Of a DNA stretch of 64,000 nucleotides, positions 27,460 through 36,299 are shown piece by piece. Each line of letters begins with the position of its first letter. The stretch's first letter is position 1. The notes beneath the pieces are model-generated. The model made no database searches and had not been told where the DNA came from. It saw only the letters and a list, made by a program, of their open reading frames with translations. The position numbers were made by a program, and so were the translations under genes. The DNA is from Maridesulfovibrio bastinii DSM 16055 (lineage in GTDB: Bacteria; Desulfobacterota; Desulfovibrionia; Desulfovibrionales; Desulfovibrionaceae): NCBI RefSeq assembly GCF_000429985.1, contig NZ_AUCX01000018.1, positions 1 through 64,000 on the forward strand. Direction: 5' to 3'.

Positions 27460-28215
27460 TCATGCTTTTACGATGAATCCACCGTTTTTGAGGATTTCTT
27501 TATTATATGGAAAAGGTTCACCATCAAGAGTTGTCATGGTTCCGCCGGCTCCGGTTACAACGGCTTCGCCTGCCGCGGTGTCCCATTCCATAGTTGGATT
27601 GAATCTGGGATAAAGATGCGCTTTACCTTCCGCTACAAGGCAGAATTTGATGGCGCTTCCTGATGGAACCATCTCCGCAATATTGAACTGCTCCAGATAC
27701 TCGGCAAGATTAGGTGACGGATGTGAGCGGCTTCCTACCACTTTAAGACCTTCACCTTCTTCAGGCGGACAAGTTTTAATAGGACTTAGAGGTTCCCTGT
27801 TTCTGGAAATAAATGATCCTGTTTCAGGTCCTCCGGCATACAGAGTATCAAGAACAGGAGCGTATACAGCACCAAGAGCCGGGCGTTTGTTTTTCATGTA
27901 TGCAATGCAGACACAAAATTCGCCGTTGTCCTTGATGAACTCTTTGGTTCCGTCCAGAGGGTCCACAAGGAAAAATTCAGTCCAGTGTTTCCTTGTTTCA
28001 TAATCTGCGGATGCGGTTTCTTCGGAGATTATCGGTATCTCGGGGTAAGCCGCTTTTAATTCTTTTAGGATAACTTCGTTTGAAGCCTTATCAGCCTGAG
28101 TTACAGGTGATTCGTCAGCTTTCAGTTCTACGTCAAAACCTTTGGAACGGACTTCCATGATTTTTTCGCCGGCCTTAATCGCAATATCTGATATAACATT
28201 TATCATATTCTGCAT
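27460..28215 (-). CDS. cysQ: 3'(2'),5'-bisphosphate nucleotidase
   Basis: A 251-residue Mg-dependent phosphatase of the inositol monophosphatase fold. CysQ removes the 3' phosphate from PAP, a by-product of sulfation pathways. Motifs are SPVTQADKASN, the metal site FLVDPLDGTKEF (DPxDGT) and EWDTAAGEAV. The match to CysQ rather than SuhB comes from EETASADY and the DGTKEFI run. The start is ATG 28215; an ATG three codons later is possible. It leads a two-gene operon with the small lipoprotein. Confidence 0.92.
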   Translation of the reverse strand: MQNMINVISDIAIKAGEKIMEVRSKGFDVELKADESPVTQADKASNEVILKELKAAYPEIPIISEETASADYETRKHWTEFFLVDPLDGTKEFIKDNGEFCVCIAYMKNKRPALGAVYAPVLDTLYAGGPETGSFISRNREPLSPIKTCPPEEGEGLKVVGSRSHPSPNLAEYLEQFNIAEMVPSGSAIKFCLVAEGKAHLYPRFNPTMEWDTAAGEAVVTGAGGTMTTLDGEPFPYNKEILKNGGFIVKA

Positions 28216-28337
28216 TTGCTTGGATTAGCAAAGCAAGAGAAGCTTGTCATTAATATTAATAAATGAATGAAATAAAATTAAGTGAAATCTGATACTGTTC
28301 CGAGACGCTTTGACTTTACACCATACAAAAGTTTAGG

Positions 28338-28574
28338 TTGGTGACTATGAAAATACGTATTCGATTATATGGAGAACTTTCACCCCGCATGGATGGTGGA
28401 GAAGGAATTATTGAGGTGCCGGAAGGAACAACTGTCAGCGATATCCCTTCTATTCTGGATATTGATCAAGCTAAAATAGCGATGATTTTTGTCGGGCATG
28501 ACCGTGCTTCCGGTGAGCACGCGCTTGAAGATGGAGATTCATTAAAGATTATTCCACCTGTTTCCGGAGGATGA
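28338..28574 (+). CDS. MoaD/ThiS-family sulfur-carrier protein
   Basis: A 78-residue ubiquitin-like protein ending in Gly-Gly (PPVSGG), the end that E1-like enzymes adenylate and that then carries sulfur as a thiocarboxylate. The fold signature is seen as IRIRLYGELSPRM, EGTTVSDIPSILD and LEDGDSLKIIPPVSGG. It lies one base from the E1-like gene, so the two form a dedicated pair. The pathway could be molybdopterin/tungstopterin, thiamine or another sulfur transfer; the sequence alone does not decide. Confidence 0.88.
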   Translation: MVTMKIRIRLYGELSPRMDGGEGIIEVPEGTTVSDIPSILDIDQAKIAMIFVGHDRASGEHALEDGDSLKIIPPVSGG

Positions 28575-28575
28575 T

Positions 28576-29442
28576 TTGACGAATGATTTGGAGAATGAGT
28601 TGATTAATTTTGAAGAACTTATTCAGCAAATTAAATTATCAGCTGAAGTAAAAAAATCGCACAGCGAATCTGTAAGCATCGCGCCCCAAAGCCTGCTTCA
28701 TGAATTTTCAGGGAGTAATGGTCTTGCTCAGGGTGATGTTGAGCGAATGCTTTTGTCACGCGGGTTTATTCCCGAAAGATATTCTAGAAATCTGAATACT
28801 TTTTCCGTCTCCGGACAGGAAAAAATATGTGCGGCTAAAATAGCCCTTGTAGGGCTAGGAGGACTTGGCGGACATGTTCTGGAATTGCTTGCAAGAGCCG
28901 GAGTGGGGTGCATAAAAGCCTGTGATGGAGATGTCTTTGAACCATCAAATTTAAACCGCCAGCTTTTGTCAACGGAAGCAAATATTGGTTTGAAAAAAAG
29001 CACTGCTGCCGCAGAGAGAGTTCATCTGATAAATTCAGCCGTGGCTTTTGAAGAGGTGGATGAATTCCTTCGTGGCGAAGATTTTATGGATTTTTTTAAA
29101 GACGCTGATATTGCCGTTGATTGTCTTGGCGGAACAGAGTTTAGGAGTGATCTTAAAATTGCAGCGGCCAAAGCAGGAATTCCTTTGGTTTCAGCCGGGG
29201 TTGCAGGTTGGACCGGAATGGTGGCAACCATTTTGCCCGGTGGAATCTCTCCTTTTGATTTTTTAGGAGGCAGTGAAGGCTTGGAAGAAGAGCTTGGAAC
29301 GCAGGGGCCGGGGATAGTTATGGCTGCCGGTCTGCAATGTTCTGAAATTTTGAAGATTGCTTCGGGCATGAATCCGGGGCTGGCCGGGAAAGCGCTTCTT
29401 TTCGACCTGATGAAAATGTATTTTGATACAGTTACATTTTAA
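28576..29442 (+). CDS. ThiF/MoeB/HesA-family adenylyltransferase (E1-like)
   Basis: A 288-residue enzyme that should activate the neighbouring MoaD-like protein. It starts at TTG (28576) behind CCGGAGG. The first 80 residues are an extra helical region; the E1 fold starts at RYSRNL and has the nucleotide-binding GLGGLGGHVLELLARAGVG, DGDVFEPSNLNRQL and the DCLGGTEFRSDL strand. The CxxC zinc pairs usual in MoeB and ThiF are absent, and only single scattered cysteines remain. It may therefore belong to a zinc-free subgroup. Confidence 0.88.
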   Translation: MTNDLENELINFEELIQQIKLSAEVKKSHSESVSIAPQSLLHEFSGSNGLAQGDVERMLLSRGFIPERYSRNLNTFSVSGQEKICAAKIALVGLGGLGGHVLELLARAGVGCIKACDGDVFEPSNLNRQLLSTEANIGLKKSTAAAERVHLINSAVAFEEVDEFLRGEDFMDFFKDADIAVDCLGGTEFRSDLKIAAAKAGIPLVSAGVAGWTGMVATILPGGISPFDFLGGSEGLEEELGTQGPGIVMAAGLQCSEILKIASGMNPGLAGKALLFDLMKMYFDTVTF

Positions 29443-29466
29443 TTATTAAAAAAAATGAGATGGCTG

Positions 29467-30705
29467 TTAATTCTCTTCAACGTCAATAAACTTTTGTCTG
29501 ATAGCCCATATTGTGTCGAGAATCTGCATAAAAGCGTCTACGACCTCAGGGTCGAACTGTTTTCCCTTCTCCGCAAAAATAAATTCCAGAATCTTTTCAT
29601 CCGGCCACGGGGATTTGTAAATTCTTTTTGTACCAAGAGCATCGAGAACATCAGCCAGAGTTGTTATTCTGGCTTCAATAGGAATGTCTTCACCTGAAAG
29701 CGGGGTGGTGCATAATTCCGTTATCTCACTCAGATGTTCTTCATCAACTTTTCCGGGGTATCCTTTTCCATCCCAGCGTTGGTGGTGATGCAGGGCTATG
29801 TTGCGGCAGATGATATCAAGCTCCGAAGTTGAATTTGAAAAAAGAGCAGCTCCATGTATGGTGTGCCATTTCATAATTTCAAATTCATTCAGGGTAAATT
29901 TTCCCGGTTTGCGCAGAATATTGTCAGGGATAGACACTTTGCCCACATCATGGAGCATCCCGGCCATCCTTATCAGGTCCTTGCGGTGTTTGATTTCTGA
30001 TTTTTCAATATTTCTGTTTGAAGCCCACTGATGGTAAATTTCAGCCGAAAATGCTGCAACACGTTTAACGTGCGCACCTGTTTCCGCAGGATCACGCATT
30101 TTTGATAATCTGGCCATTCTGAGAACCAGTTCTCTGGTCATCAGACCTCGTTCGATAACTGAGGCCGCAGAATTCGTGAACAGAGGAATATATTTTATTA
30201 TTTCAGGATCAAACGGAACGATAGCTCCGAACGAATCTTTGGAGTTGATAAGCTGCATTACCCCTACAATATGATTCTGAAAGCTTTTGAGGGGTACGGT
30301 TAAAATTGAAACAGTGTGATATCCTGACTGGTCGTCAAAAAAATTATTGAAGGTGTAAGGTTCTGATTTAGGTATGTCATAAGCATTGTCGATTGTAAGC
30401 GGTTGCCCTGTCATGGCTGCGTAACCGACAATAGAGTATTCGTTTACGGGCACTGAATATGAAGTATATATCTGCTTATAAACATCATTTTCGTTAAAGA
30501 GCGTGTCGTTGTGTATATAGCTGAAGTGGAGCTCATCGTTTTCACATAAATAGATTGAACCTGCGTCAGCAGCTGTAATGCGCCTTGATTCGTATAATAT
30601 CTTGTCCAGAATAGTATCTACATGTTTGAGCTGGGTTATTTCCTCAGTCACATGGAGAATATCCTGAATTACTGATTCTACCACTTTTGTCTGCGATGGG
30701 AACAC
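29467..30705 (-). CDS. GAF/HD-GYP domain protein (probable c-di-GMP phosphodiesterase)
   Basis: A 412-residue signalling protein. The GAF domain (about 20-180) precedes an HD-GYP domain with GMLHDVGKVSIPDNIL, the paired His in HTIHGAALF and ALHHHQRWDGKGYP (the GYP motif), and ITTLADVLDALGTKR. HD-GYP enzymes hydrolyse cyclic di-GMP to pGpG or GMP, and all metal ligands appear present. The GAF domain probably senses a small ligand or redox state. It is a single gene, convergent with the E1-like gene. Confidence 0.92.
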   Translation of the reverse strand: MFPSQTKVVESVIQDILHVTEEITQLKHVDTILDKILYESRRITAADAGSIYLCENDELHFSYIHNDTLFNENDVYKQIYTSYSVPVNEYSIVGYAAMTGQPLTIDNAYDIPKSEPYTFNNFFDDQSGYHTVSILTVPLKSFQNHIVGVMQLINSKDSFGAIVPFDPEIIKYIPLFTNSAASVIERGLMTRELVLRMARLSKMRDPAETGAHVKRVAAFSAEIYHQWASNRNIEKSEIKHRKDLIRMAGMLHDVGKVSIPDNILRKPGKFTLNEFEIMKWHTIHGAALFSNSTSELDIICRNIALHHHQRWDGKGYPGKVDEEHLSEITELCTTPLSGEDIPIEARITTLADVLDALGTKRIYKSPWPDEKILEFIFAEKGKQFDPEVVDAFMQILDTIWAIRQKFIDVEEN

Positions 30706-30867
30706 GGAAAATCTCCGGTTTTGATTAATATATTTTGTGCTTGAGTTTATATATTTTCTTAATCAATGAAACAAGTAAATGATAAAAATTCTGATTGATT
30801 GACATCTGATCTTCATGAACATATTTTTGTTCTAAATAAACAGGATGCGCTTTAACCGGAGGATTAA

Positions 30868-31059
30868 ATGTTTAGGAAAATTTTAATTGTGGCATTGCTT
30901 TTGACTGCTGCCGGGTGTGCCTCGCATAACATGGACAAACCTTACCATCCTTATGAAGAATTTTCGGATTATAAGCCTTATGAAGAAAAGCTTGTTTGCC
31001 CATTCTGCAGTGTGGAATTTTTAGGAGAGATTCCCGGTATAGTTACTGGTGGAATGTAA
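30868..31059 (+). CDS. Very small lipoprotein with a CPFC motif
   Basis: A 63-residue protein with a lipobox (LLTAAGC, Cys17), so mature length is about 47 residues. The mature part has two related segments, HPYEEFSDY and KPYEEKL, then VCPFCSVEFLGEIPG. The CxxC pair could bind a metal or be redox-active. It has a ribosome binding site (CCGGAGG) and is followed by a strong terminator. Not recognised as a known family. Confidence 0.65.
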   Translation: MFRKILIVALLLTAAGCASHNMDKPYHPYEEFSDYKPYEEKLVCPFCSVEFLGEIPGIVTGGM

Positions 31060-31098
31060 AATTTGTATAAATTTTAAAAAAAATAAATAGATGTTTTT

Positions 31099-31130
31099 AA
31101 ATGGTGCAATCAAATTTGATTGCACCATTT
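31099..31130 (+). terminator. Terminator after the CPFC lipoprotein
   Basis: A perfect 32-base palindrome (half AAATGGTGCAATCAAA) ends in TTTTTT. It lies 40 bases after the stop. Confidence 0.88.
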
Positions 31131-31451
31131 TTTATTTGTAAATTGTTTTGTTTTAAAAAATAAAAAATCATCATTATAATTTGTGTATATTTATATTTTT
31201 AAAATAGTAAATTAATTTTATATTTACTTATTTATTTAAATTTTATGATGTATATCAATAATAATTAAAAGTTAGATAACTATTCCTGTTAAAAGTAAAA
31301 TTTTTAAAAATATGAAAAAGAGTAGCACATTTCAAATAGACTATTCTATAGTAAATATATATAAAATTATAGACAATTAAGCCGTACAGTACTAATAACT
31401 GCATCTTGGTCGGAATTATTAATATCGATTGTCAGTATATAAGGTGGAGAT
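31131..31451 (+). promoter_or_regulatory. Very AT-rich upstream region with an FNR/CRP-type site
   Basis: These 321 bases are the most AT-rich of the window and hold no gene. At 31245-31258 ATGAT-GTAT-ATCAA differs from the FNR consensus TTGAT-N4-ATCAA by one base. The region leads to the 70-residue small protein at 31452. Members of the CRP/FNR family that respond to nitrosative or redox stress are common in sulfate reducers, but which one would bind here is not known. Confidence 0.4.
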
Positions 31452-31664
31452 ATGAAAAATATAGAATCGTTAGTTGAAGAGTTGTATTCAATTTCAGCAG
31501 CATTAAAGTTTTTAGGTGTGTGTCTGGATGATAGCAGTCCTGATTGTGATGAGACCACAGGCTCTGGTTCCGGTTATATCAGTAGTGTGCTTGGAGATAG
31601 AGTTTACAGACTGGCTGAGAAGTGTTGGGATTTAAAAAAAATGGACAGTCCTGATAGTAATTGA
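31452..31664 (+). CDS. Small acidic protein, unknown
   Basis: A 70-residue soluble protein with a good ribosome binding site (AAGGTGGAG). The N-terminal half could form an amphipathic helix (IESLVEELYSISAALKFLG), followed by an acidic, Cys-bearing loop (CLDDSSPDCDETTGSGSG) and a second helix ending in CWDLKKM. Not recognised. It lies 308 bases before the REC-PP2C phosphatase gene with a possible terminator between, so a link is not clear. Confidence 0.55.
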   Translation: MKNIESLVEELYSISAALKFLGVCLDDSSPDCDETTGSGSGYISSVLGDRVYRLAEKCWDLKKMDSPDSN

Positions 31665-31972
31665 AAAGCTTACAAACATACTTGAAACTAGAAATAATAT
31701 AAGCAAAATTCTAATTAACAATAGATTCATTGAGGGTTATCGGGTACAGTAATAATCCTATACCGGGATTACTTTTTTAGTTTAGGAAAAATTAAATTCT
31801 GTTTTTTTACCTCAGGCAATTTGCAATTCGTTTCTTCAAAATTTTATCAGATTGTATAAGTTCTATATGTGATTGGTTTTCAAATTTATGAATTTACCTT
31901 TTCAGGCAGAAAAATGAAGGGCGCGGTTCTAAAATTCAATATTATTCCTTCCAGTTAATTTAATGGAGGATT
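31665..31972 (+). other. Gap with a weak terminator hairpin
   Basis: 308 bases without a gene. TAATCC (31753-31758) pairs with GGATTA (31766-31771), followed by CTTTTTT, a weak terminator for the small protein gene. The remainder should hold the promoter of the REC-PP2C gene; no clear -35/-10 or -24/-12 pair was picked out. Confidence 0.45.
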
Positions 31973-33160
31973 GTGGTGCCGGTTGAATTAAAAGAGATAA
32001 ATAAAAATACGGAGTCTCCTGCAATACTTGTTGTTGATGATTCCGCGACCATGCGTAATTTCTTAACACGCGTTCTTTGTGACGAATATCAGGTCCAGAC
32101 AGCCAAAGACGGACTTGAGTGTATAGCTAAGTACCTTACATACCGTCCAAATGTTATTTTATTGGATTTGTTGATGCCAAATATGAACGGCTTTGATGTA
32201 ATCAATAAAATCAGACGGCAGATAAATGATAACGATGTTTTCATTATAGTTCTCACCGGGCAGGATGAGCAGGATATCAAGGCCAGAGCTCTTAACGAAG
32301 GTGCAAATGATTATCTTACAAAGCCTTTTCATGTCATAGAACTTAAAGCCCGTGTGGGTGTTGCTATACGGCAGTTTATGCTGAATAAGGAATTGCAGCA
32401 GGCCAACAATGATTTGCGGATGGCTTACGAGATTATTGATGATGAAGTAAAGCTGGTTGCAATGCTTCAAAATAAATTGCTCCCGCGTGAACAGCCTTCC
32501 ATTGCCGGGCTTAATCTGACCAGCCTTTACCGCCCGTCAGGCAGGGCTAGCGGTGATTATTATGATGTTTACAGCATCGGCGAAAATGCCCTGAGAGTTA
32601 TTGTTGCCGATGTTTCCGGCCATGGTCCCCAGTCGGCATTTATAATGGCTATTGTCAGAACTTTGTTCCGGGCTGATGGCGGTGCGCATCATGGACTTGA
32701 TGTAAGTGTCGAACATATAAACAAGCATCTTCTGGACCTCATCGGTGACGATAGTTATTTTGTTACACTTTTTGCAGCGGATTTAGATTTTAAAGCTGGT
32801 GAGTTGAGCTATATAAGTGCAGGGCATTGTCCTGCTTTATTCATGCTTGACGGTCAGATGCTTGAGCCGATCAAAGCCCAGATACCGCCCCTTGGCTTTT
32901 TTGATATCAAGTGCAAGGCCGATGTTTTGAAATTCGAATCAGCCTTGAATCTTTTTATTTTTACGGACGGCTGTTACGAATGGCGGATGGGCGATGAGTA
33001 TTTTAATCTGGATTCATTTCTGGATATTGCGCAGGCTCTGATGCAGAAGGGTGAGCTTGAGATAAATAATCTTGAAGATATTTTTGAGAAGGATACCGGT
33101 CACCGGCCGGTTTTTGATGATGATGTTACCGCCATAACTCTTGAATGGCGGAAATCGTAA
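31973..33160 (+). CDS. Response regulator with PP2C/RsbU-type serine phosphatase output
   Basis: A 395-residue protein starting at GTG (31973) behind GGAGGA. The receiver domain (about 15-135) has the acidic pair VVDDS, the phosphorylation site LLDLLMPNMNG and KPFHV. A helical linker leads to a SpoIIE/PP2C phosphatase (about 175-393): LLPREQPSIAGL, GRASGDYYDVY, VIVADVSGHG, ISAGHCPALF and FTDGCYEWR. Such proteins dephosphorylate anti-sigma-factor antagonists in partner-switching pathways. No anti-sigma factor or antagonist gene is adjacent. Confidence 0.92.
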   Translation: MVPVELKEINKNTESPAILVVDDSATMRNFLTRVLCDEYQVQTAKDGLECIAKYLTYRPNVILLDLLMPNMNGFDVINKIRRQINDNDVFIIVLTGQDEQDIKARALNEGANDYLTKPFHVIELKARVGVAIRQFMLNKELQQANNDLRMAYEIIDDEVKLVAMLQNKLLPREQPSIAGLNLTSLYRPSGRASGDYYDVYSIGENALRVIVADVSGHGPQSAFIMAIVRTLFRADGGAHHGLDVSVEHINKHLLDLIGDDSYFVTLFAADLDFKAGELSYISAGHCPALFMLDGQMLEPIKAQIPPLGFFDIKCKADVLKFESALNLFIFTDGCYEWRMGDEYFNLDSFLDIAQALMQKGELEINNLEDIFEKDTGHRPVFDDDVTAITLEWRKS

Positions 33161-33180
33161 TCACTTTAATGAAGTTTATA

Positions 33181-33216
33181 AAAAAGGCGTTCTGAAAATT
33201 TTCAGGACGCCTTTTT
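33181..33216. terminator. Bidirectional terminator between the REC-PP2C gene and fliI
   Basis: A 36-base nearly perfect palindrome (AAAAAGGCGT at one end, ACGCCTTTTT at the other) serves two convergent genes. Confidence 0.9.
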
Positions 33217-33251
33217 GGGTTAGAATAATTTTTATTTAAAATTAGCTCTGC

Positions 33252-34571
33252 TTAGTTAGCCGCCTTCGCTCCCAGCTCAAGCAGTTGCGTAAAGCTGTCT
33301 TCAAGGGGCTGTTTATCTTCAATAAGCTGCTGTAAAAATTTGTTTATGTGGGGAACCATCTGAATAGCCTTGTCAATATCAGGGTTTGAACCTTTCTGAT
33401 AGGCTCCGATGTTCACCATGTCTTCTACTTTATTATATGTAGCAAGCATTCTTAAAATATTTCTGCCGGAGGATACAACCTCTTTCGGGGTGATATCACT
33501 TCTGACCCTGCTGACGCTCTTGAGGACATCGATACACGGGTAGTGTCCCTGATCAGCGAGATCTCTTGTCAGTACTATATGACCATCGAGAATTGAGCGG
33601 GTGGAGTCTGCAATGGGTTCGGTAAAATCATCACCATCAACAAGAACAGTGTAAATTCCGGTTATGGAACCAAGTGGATTTTTTCCCGCACGTTCCAGAA
33701 GTTTCGGCAGCTGGGCAAAAACAGATGGAGTATATCCTCCTCTTGTGGGAGGCTCTCCTGCTGCGAGGCCTACTTCACGTCCGGCCATTGCAAAACGGGT
33801 TACGGAATCCATCATCAGAATTACATCTTTGCTCAGATCACGAAAATATTCCGCAATGGCAGTCGCAGTGTATGCAGCTCTCATTCTGATCAGCGGGCTT
33901 TTATCCGAAGTTGCTATCACCAATACGGATCGAGCCATGCCCTCAGGTCCGAGGTCACGTTCCATAAATTCTACAACTTCTCTGCCACGTTCTCCGATAA
34001 GAGCTATTACATTGATATCGGCAACAGTGTATCTGGCTATCATTCCGAGCAGTGTCGATTTACCGACACCTGATCCGGCCATAATACCGACACGCTGCCC
34101 CTTACCGAGTGTAAGTAGACTGTTTATAGCTCTGACTCCTACATCAAGTGGTTCATTGATGCGGGGGCGGTCCAATGGATTCGGGGGATCACGGTATAGT
34201 TCATTGAAGCTGTCATGAACAATTGGGCCTTTGCCGTCAATGGGTTCTCCGAAAGCGTCTACAGCGCGACCGAGAAGACCCATGCCCACAGGTATGTGCG
34301 GAGGAGCACTGGAGTTTTTAATAAGGCTTCCGGGACTTATTCCATGCAGCTCTCCATAAGGCATAAAGAGACATGCATCATCTTTGAATCCAACAACTTC
34401 AGCTGCGATTGATTCTTTATTGTCTTCCGGCATGAGGTGGCATACCGATCCGACCGGAGCCTTAATGCCTTTGCCTTCGGCGATAAGTCCAACCACCTTG
34501 CTGACTTTGCCGAAACTCTGGCACGGAGTAAGGTTGGCGATAAGATTTGTATAGGCTTTAAGATCAGCCAT
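33252..34571 (-). CDS. fliI: Flagellum-specific ATPase FliI
   Basis: The ATPase of the flagellar type III export apparatus, 439 residues. Walker A is GIMAGSGVGKSTLLG and Walker B VILMMDSVTRFAMAGREVGLAAGEPP, both classical for FliI. The start chosen is ATG 34571 (MADLKAYTNL), which overlaps the fliH stop by 8 bases; a GTG three codons upstream (34580) is possible. It is the last gene of the operon in this window; fliJ is not adjacent, as a terminator follows at once. Confidence 0.96.
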   Translation of the reverse strand: MADLKAYTNLIANLTPCQSFGKVSKVVGLIAEGKGIKAPVGSVCHLMPEDNKESIAAEVVGFKDDACLFMPYGELHGISPGSLIKNSSAPPHIPVGMGLLGRAVDAFGEPIDGKGPIVHDSFNELYRDPPNPLDRPRINEPLDVGVRAINSLLTLGKGQRVGIMAGSGVGKSTLLGMIARYTVADINVIALIGERGREVVEFMERDLGPEGMARSVLVIATSDKSPLIRMRAAYTATAIAEYFRDLSKDVILMMDSVTRFAMAGREVGLAAGEPPTRGGYTPSVFAQLPKLLERAGKNPLGSITGIYTVLVDGDDFTEPIADSTRSILDGHIVLTRDLADQGHYPCIDVLKSVSRVRSDITPKEVVSSGRNILRMLATYNKVEDMVNIGAYQKGSNPDIDKAIQMVPHINKFLQQLIEDKQPLEDSFTQLLELGAKAAN

Positions 34572-35310
34572 CCTGAGCACCGCTGCCGGCTAGCTTTACA
34601 AGAATTTCTTCTATCCCGGCCCAGCGTGATGAAACGGTGTTGTCTATCATGCTGTCTGTTGCTTCAAGAATAACTCCACCATTATCTATGGCTGGATCGG
34701 CTTTTACCTTCCAGCGTGAGATTTCAGGGAAATCTTCTTTAGCCTGATCAAGAAGCGGATTTAACAATTCCTGATCATCCGGAGAAACTCTTATGGTAAG
34801 CCCGGTCTGGCTTTCAATTTTATTCAGAGCTTCTTCGAACAGTGAACCCAGAATTTCTTGTCTTCTGGATTCCATTTCAATCCCAAGAGCTTTTTCAATC
34901 ACGGTCATCACCAGTGCAACCGAATCCTGAATTCTGCCCTGAATTATTGCATCGCCATTGCTCTGTATTCCGTCAAGTATCGCCCCGATATTATTACTGA
35001 GCTGGGCAATGTGCTGGGCATTCTGTTCGGAAGCCTGTGAGAGTCCCTGAGAAAGTCCTTCTTCAAATGCTTTCTGCTTAATCTGTTCAGCTTCCGCCAT
35101 GGACTTGGCTATTATGTCTTTGGCCATGGTCTGGGCTTTTACTTTGACTCTGTCAAAATATTCACGGTCGGTAGATTCGTCCCATACAGGACGTTTCTTG
35201 CCTTCCATTTCCTGAATTGTCTTCTCATCAGCATGTCCTTCTGAATCAAGACCGACTATTACCCTTCCGGTGTAATATTTGTCTGCCTTTTCTGTGCTAG
35301 ATGAAGACAT
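34564..35310 (-). CDS. fliH: Flagellar assembly protein FliH
   Basis: The regulator of FliI, 248 residues. It has the long helical middle (about 50-120, with Gln/Ala-rich coiled coil) and the C-terminal ATP-synthase-E-like domain (TGLTIRVSPDDQELL, then KADPAIDNGGVILEATD), which marks FliH/YscL proteins. It overlaps fliG by 14 bases and fliI by 8, indicating coupled translation. Confidence 0.92.
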   Translation of the reverse strand: MSSSSTEKADKYYTGRVIVGLDSEGHADEKTIQEMEGKKRPVWDESTDREYFDRVKVKAQTMAKDIIAKSMAEAEQIKQKAFEEGLSQGLSQASEQNAQHIAQLSNNIGAILDGIQSNGDAIIQGRIQDSVALVMTVIEKALGIEMESRRQEILGSLFEEALNKIESQTGLTIRVSPDDQELLNPLLDQAKEDFPEISRWKVKADPAIDNGGVILEATDSMIDNTVSSRWAGIEEILVKLAGSGAQDG

Positions 35311-36298
35311 CGCCGGAACCTCTGCTGATCATTATACGCCCTTCATCTTCAAGACGGCGGACTGTTTTAACAATATTCTGCTGGGCGGATTCAACGTCAG
35401 AAAGTTTAACCGGTCCCATAATTTCAAGGTCTTCACGAATCATGTTGGAGGCACGTTCGGACATATTTTTGAAGAACAGTTCCTGTAGATCGTCAGAAGC
35501 ACCTTTAAGGGAAGTGGTGAGTTCTTCGTTTGAAACCTCTTTAAGAAGTTCACGTATAGAACGGTCATCCAGTCCTTTGATATCTTCGAATACAAACATC
35601 AGGTTTCTGATTTCTTCGGCCATCTGGCTGGATTCTTCTTCTATCTCTGAAAGAACTTCCTCTTCAGTTGAACGGTCAACGGCGTTCAGAATTTCTGCTA
35701 CAGCCGGAACACCACCAACTTTCTTTCCTTCCTTACCGCCCATGGCGATAAGCTGACTCTGGAGAACTCTGTCGACTTCAAGCAGCATTTCTTCGGCAAC
35801 AGCCTCAAGTTTTGCCAGTCGCATGAGGACTTCTGCGCGAACCCCTCCGGGAAGATTGGCTATCAGATCCGCAGCCTGTTCAGAACTGAGGTGTCCGATG
35901 ATAAGAGCCAGAGTCTGCGGATGTTCGTTGCGCAGAATCTGAGACAGAATCTTCGGGCTGACATTCTGGAGTTCCTGAAATGGAGCAGGTCCAGTATCAA
36001 GCTCAAGTTTATCAAGAATATATTTCGCAGTTTCTTCATCAAGGGATTTACTAAGGAGTCGTTTGACCTGATCGGCTCCACCCATGAGCAGTTCTGCTCC
36101 GTAAGCGAGATTCTCATTAAACTCTTTAAGTACTTCAAGAACCTGTTCCTTGGGTACAGAGTCCATTTCGAGCATTGCTTTGGATACCCCGGCAATTTCT
36201 TTTCTGGACATCCGCTTGAAACTTTCAGCGGTGAATTTATCTCCAAGAGCCAGAAGTACAATCGCGGTTTTCTGCTCTCCGGTGAAGGGCGTGGACAA
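35297..36298 (-). CDS. fliG: Flagellar motor switch protein FliG
   Basis: FliG forms the rotor ring that meets the stator and sets rotation direction. The 333 residues contain the N-terminal FliF-binding domain, the middle EHPQ motif (NEHPQTLALIIGHL) and the C-terminal torque domain with charged residues in FEDIKGLDDRSIRELLKEV. It starts at TTG, one base after the fliF stop, with AGGAGG inside the fliF end. Confidence 0.97.
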   Translation of the reverse strand: MSTPFTGEQKTAIVLLALGDKFTAESFKRMSRKEIAGVSKAMLEMDSVPKEQVLEVLKEFNENLAYGAELLMGGADQVKRLLSKSLDEETAKYILDKLELDTGPAPFQELQNVSPKILSQILRNEHPQTLALIIGHLSSEQAADLIANLPGGVRAEVLMRLAKLEAVAEEMLLEVDRVLQSQLIAMGGKEGKKVGGVPAVAEILNAVDRSTEEEVLSEIEEESSQMAEEIRNLMFVFEDIKGLDDRSIRELLKEVSNEELTTSLKGASDDLQELFFKNMSERASNMIREDLEIMGPVKLSDVESAQQNIVKTVRRLEDEGRIMISRGSGDVFI

Positions 36299-36299
36299 T

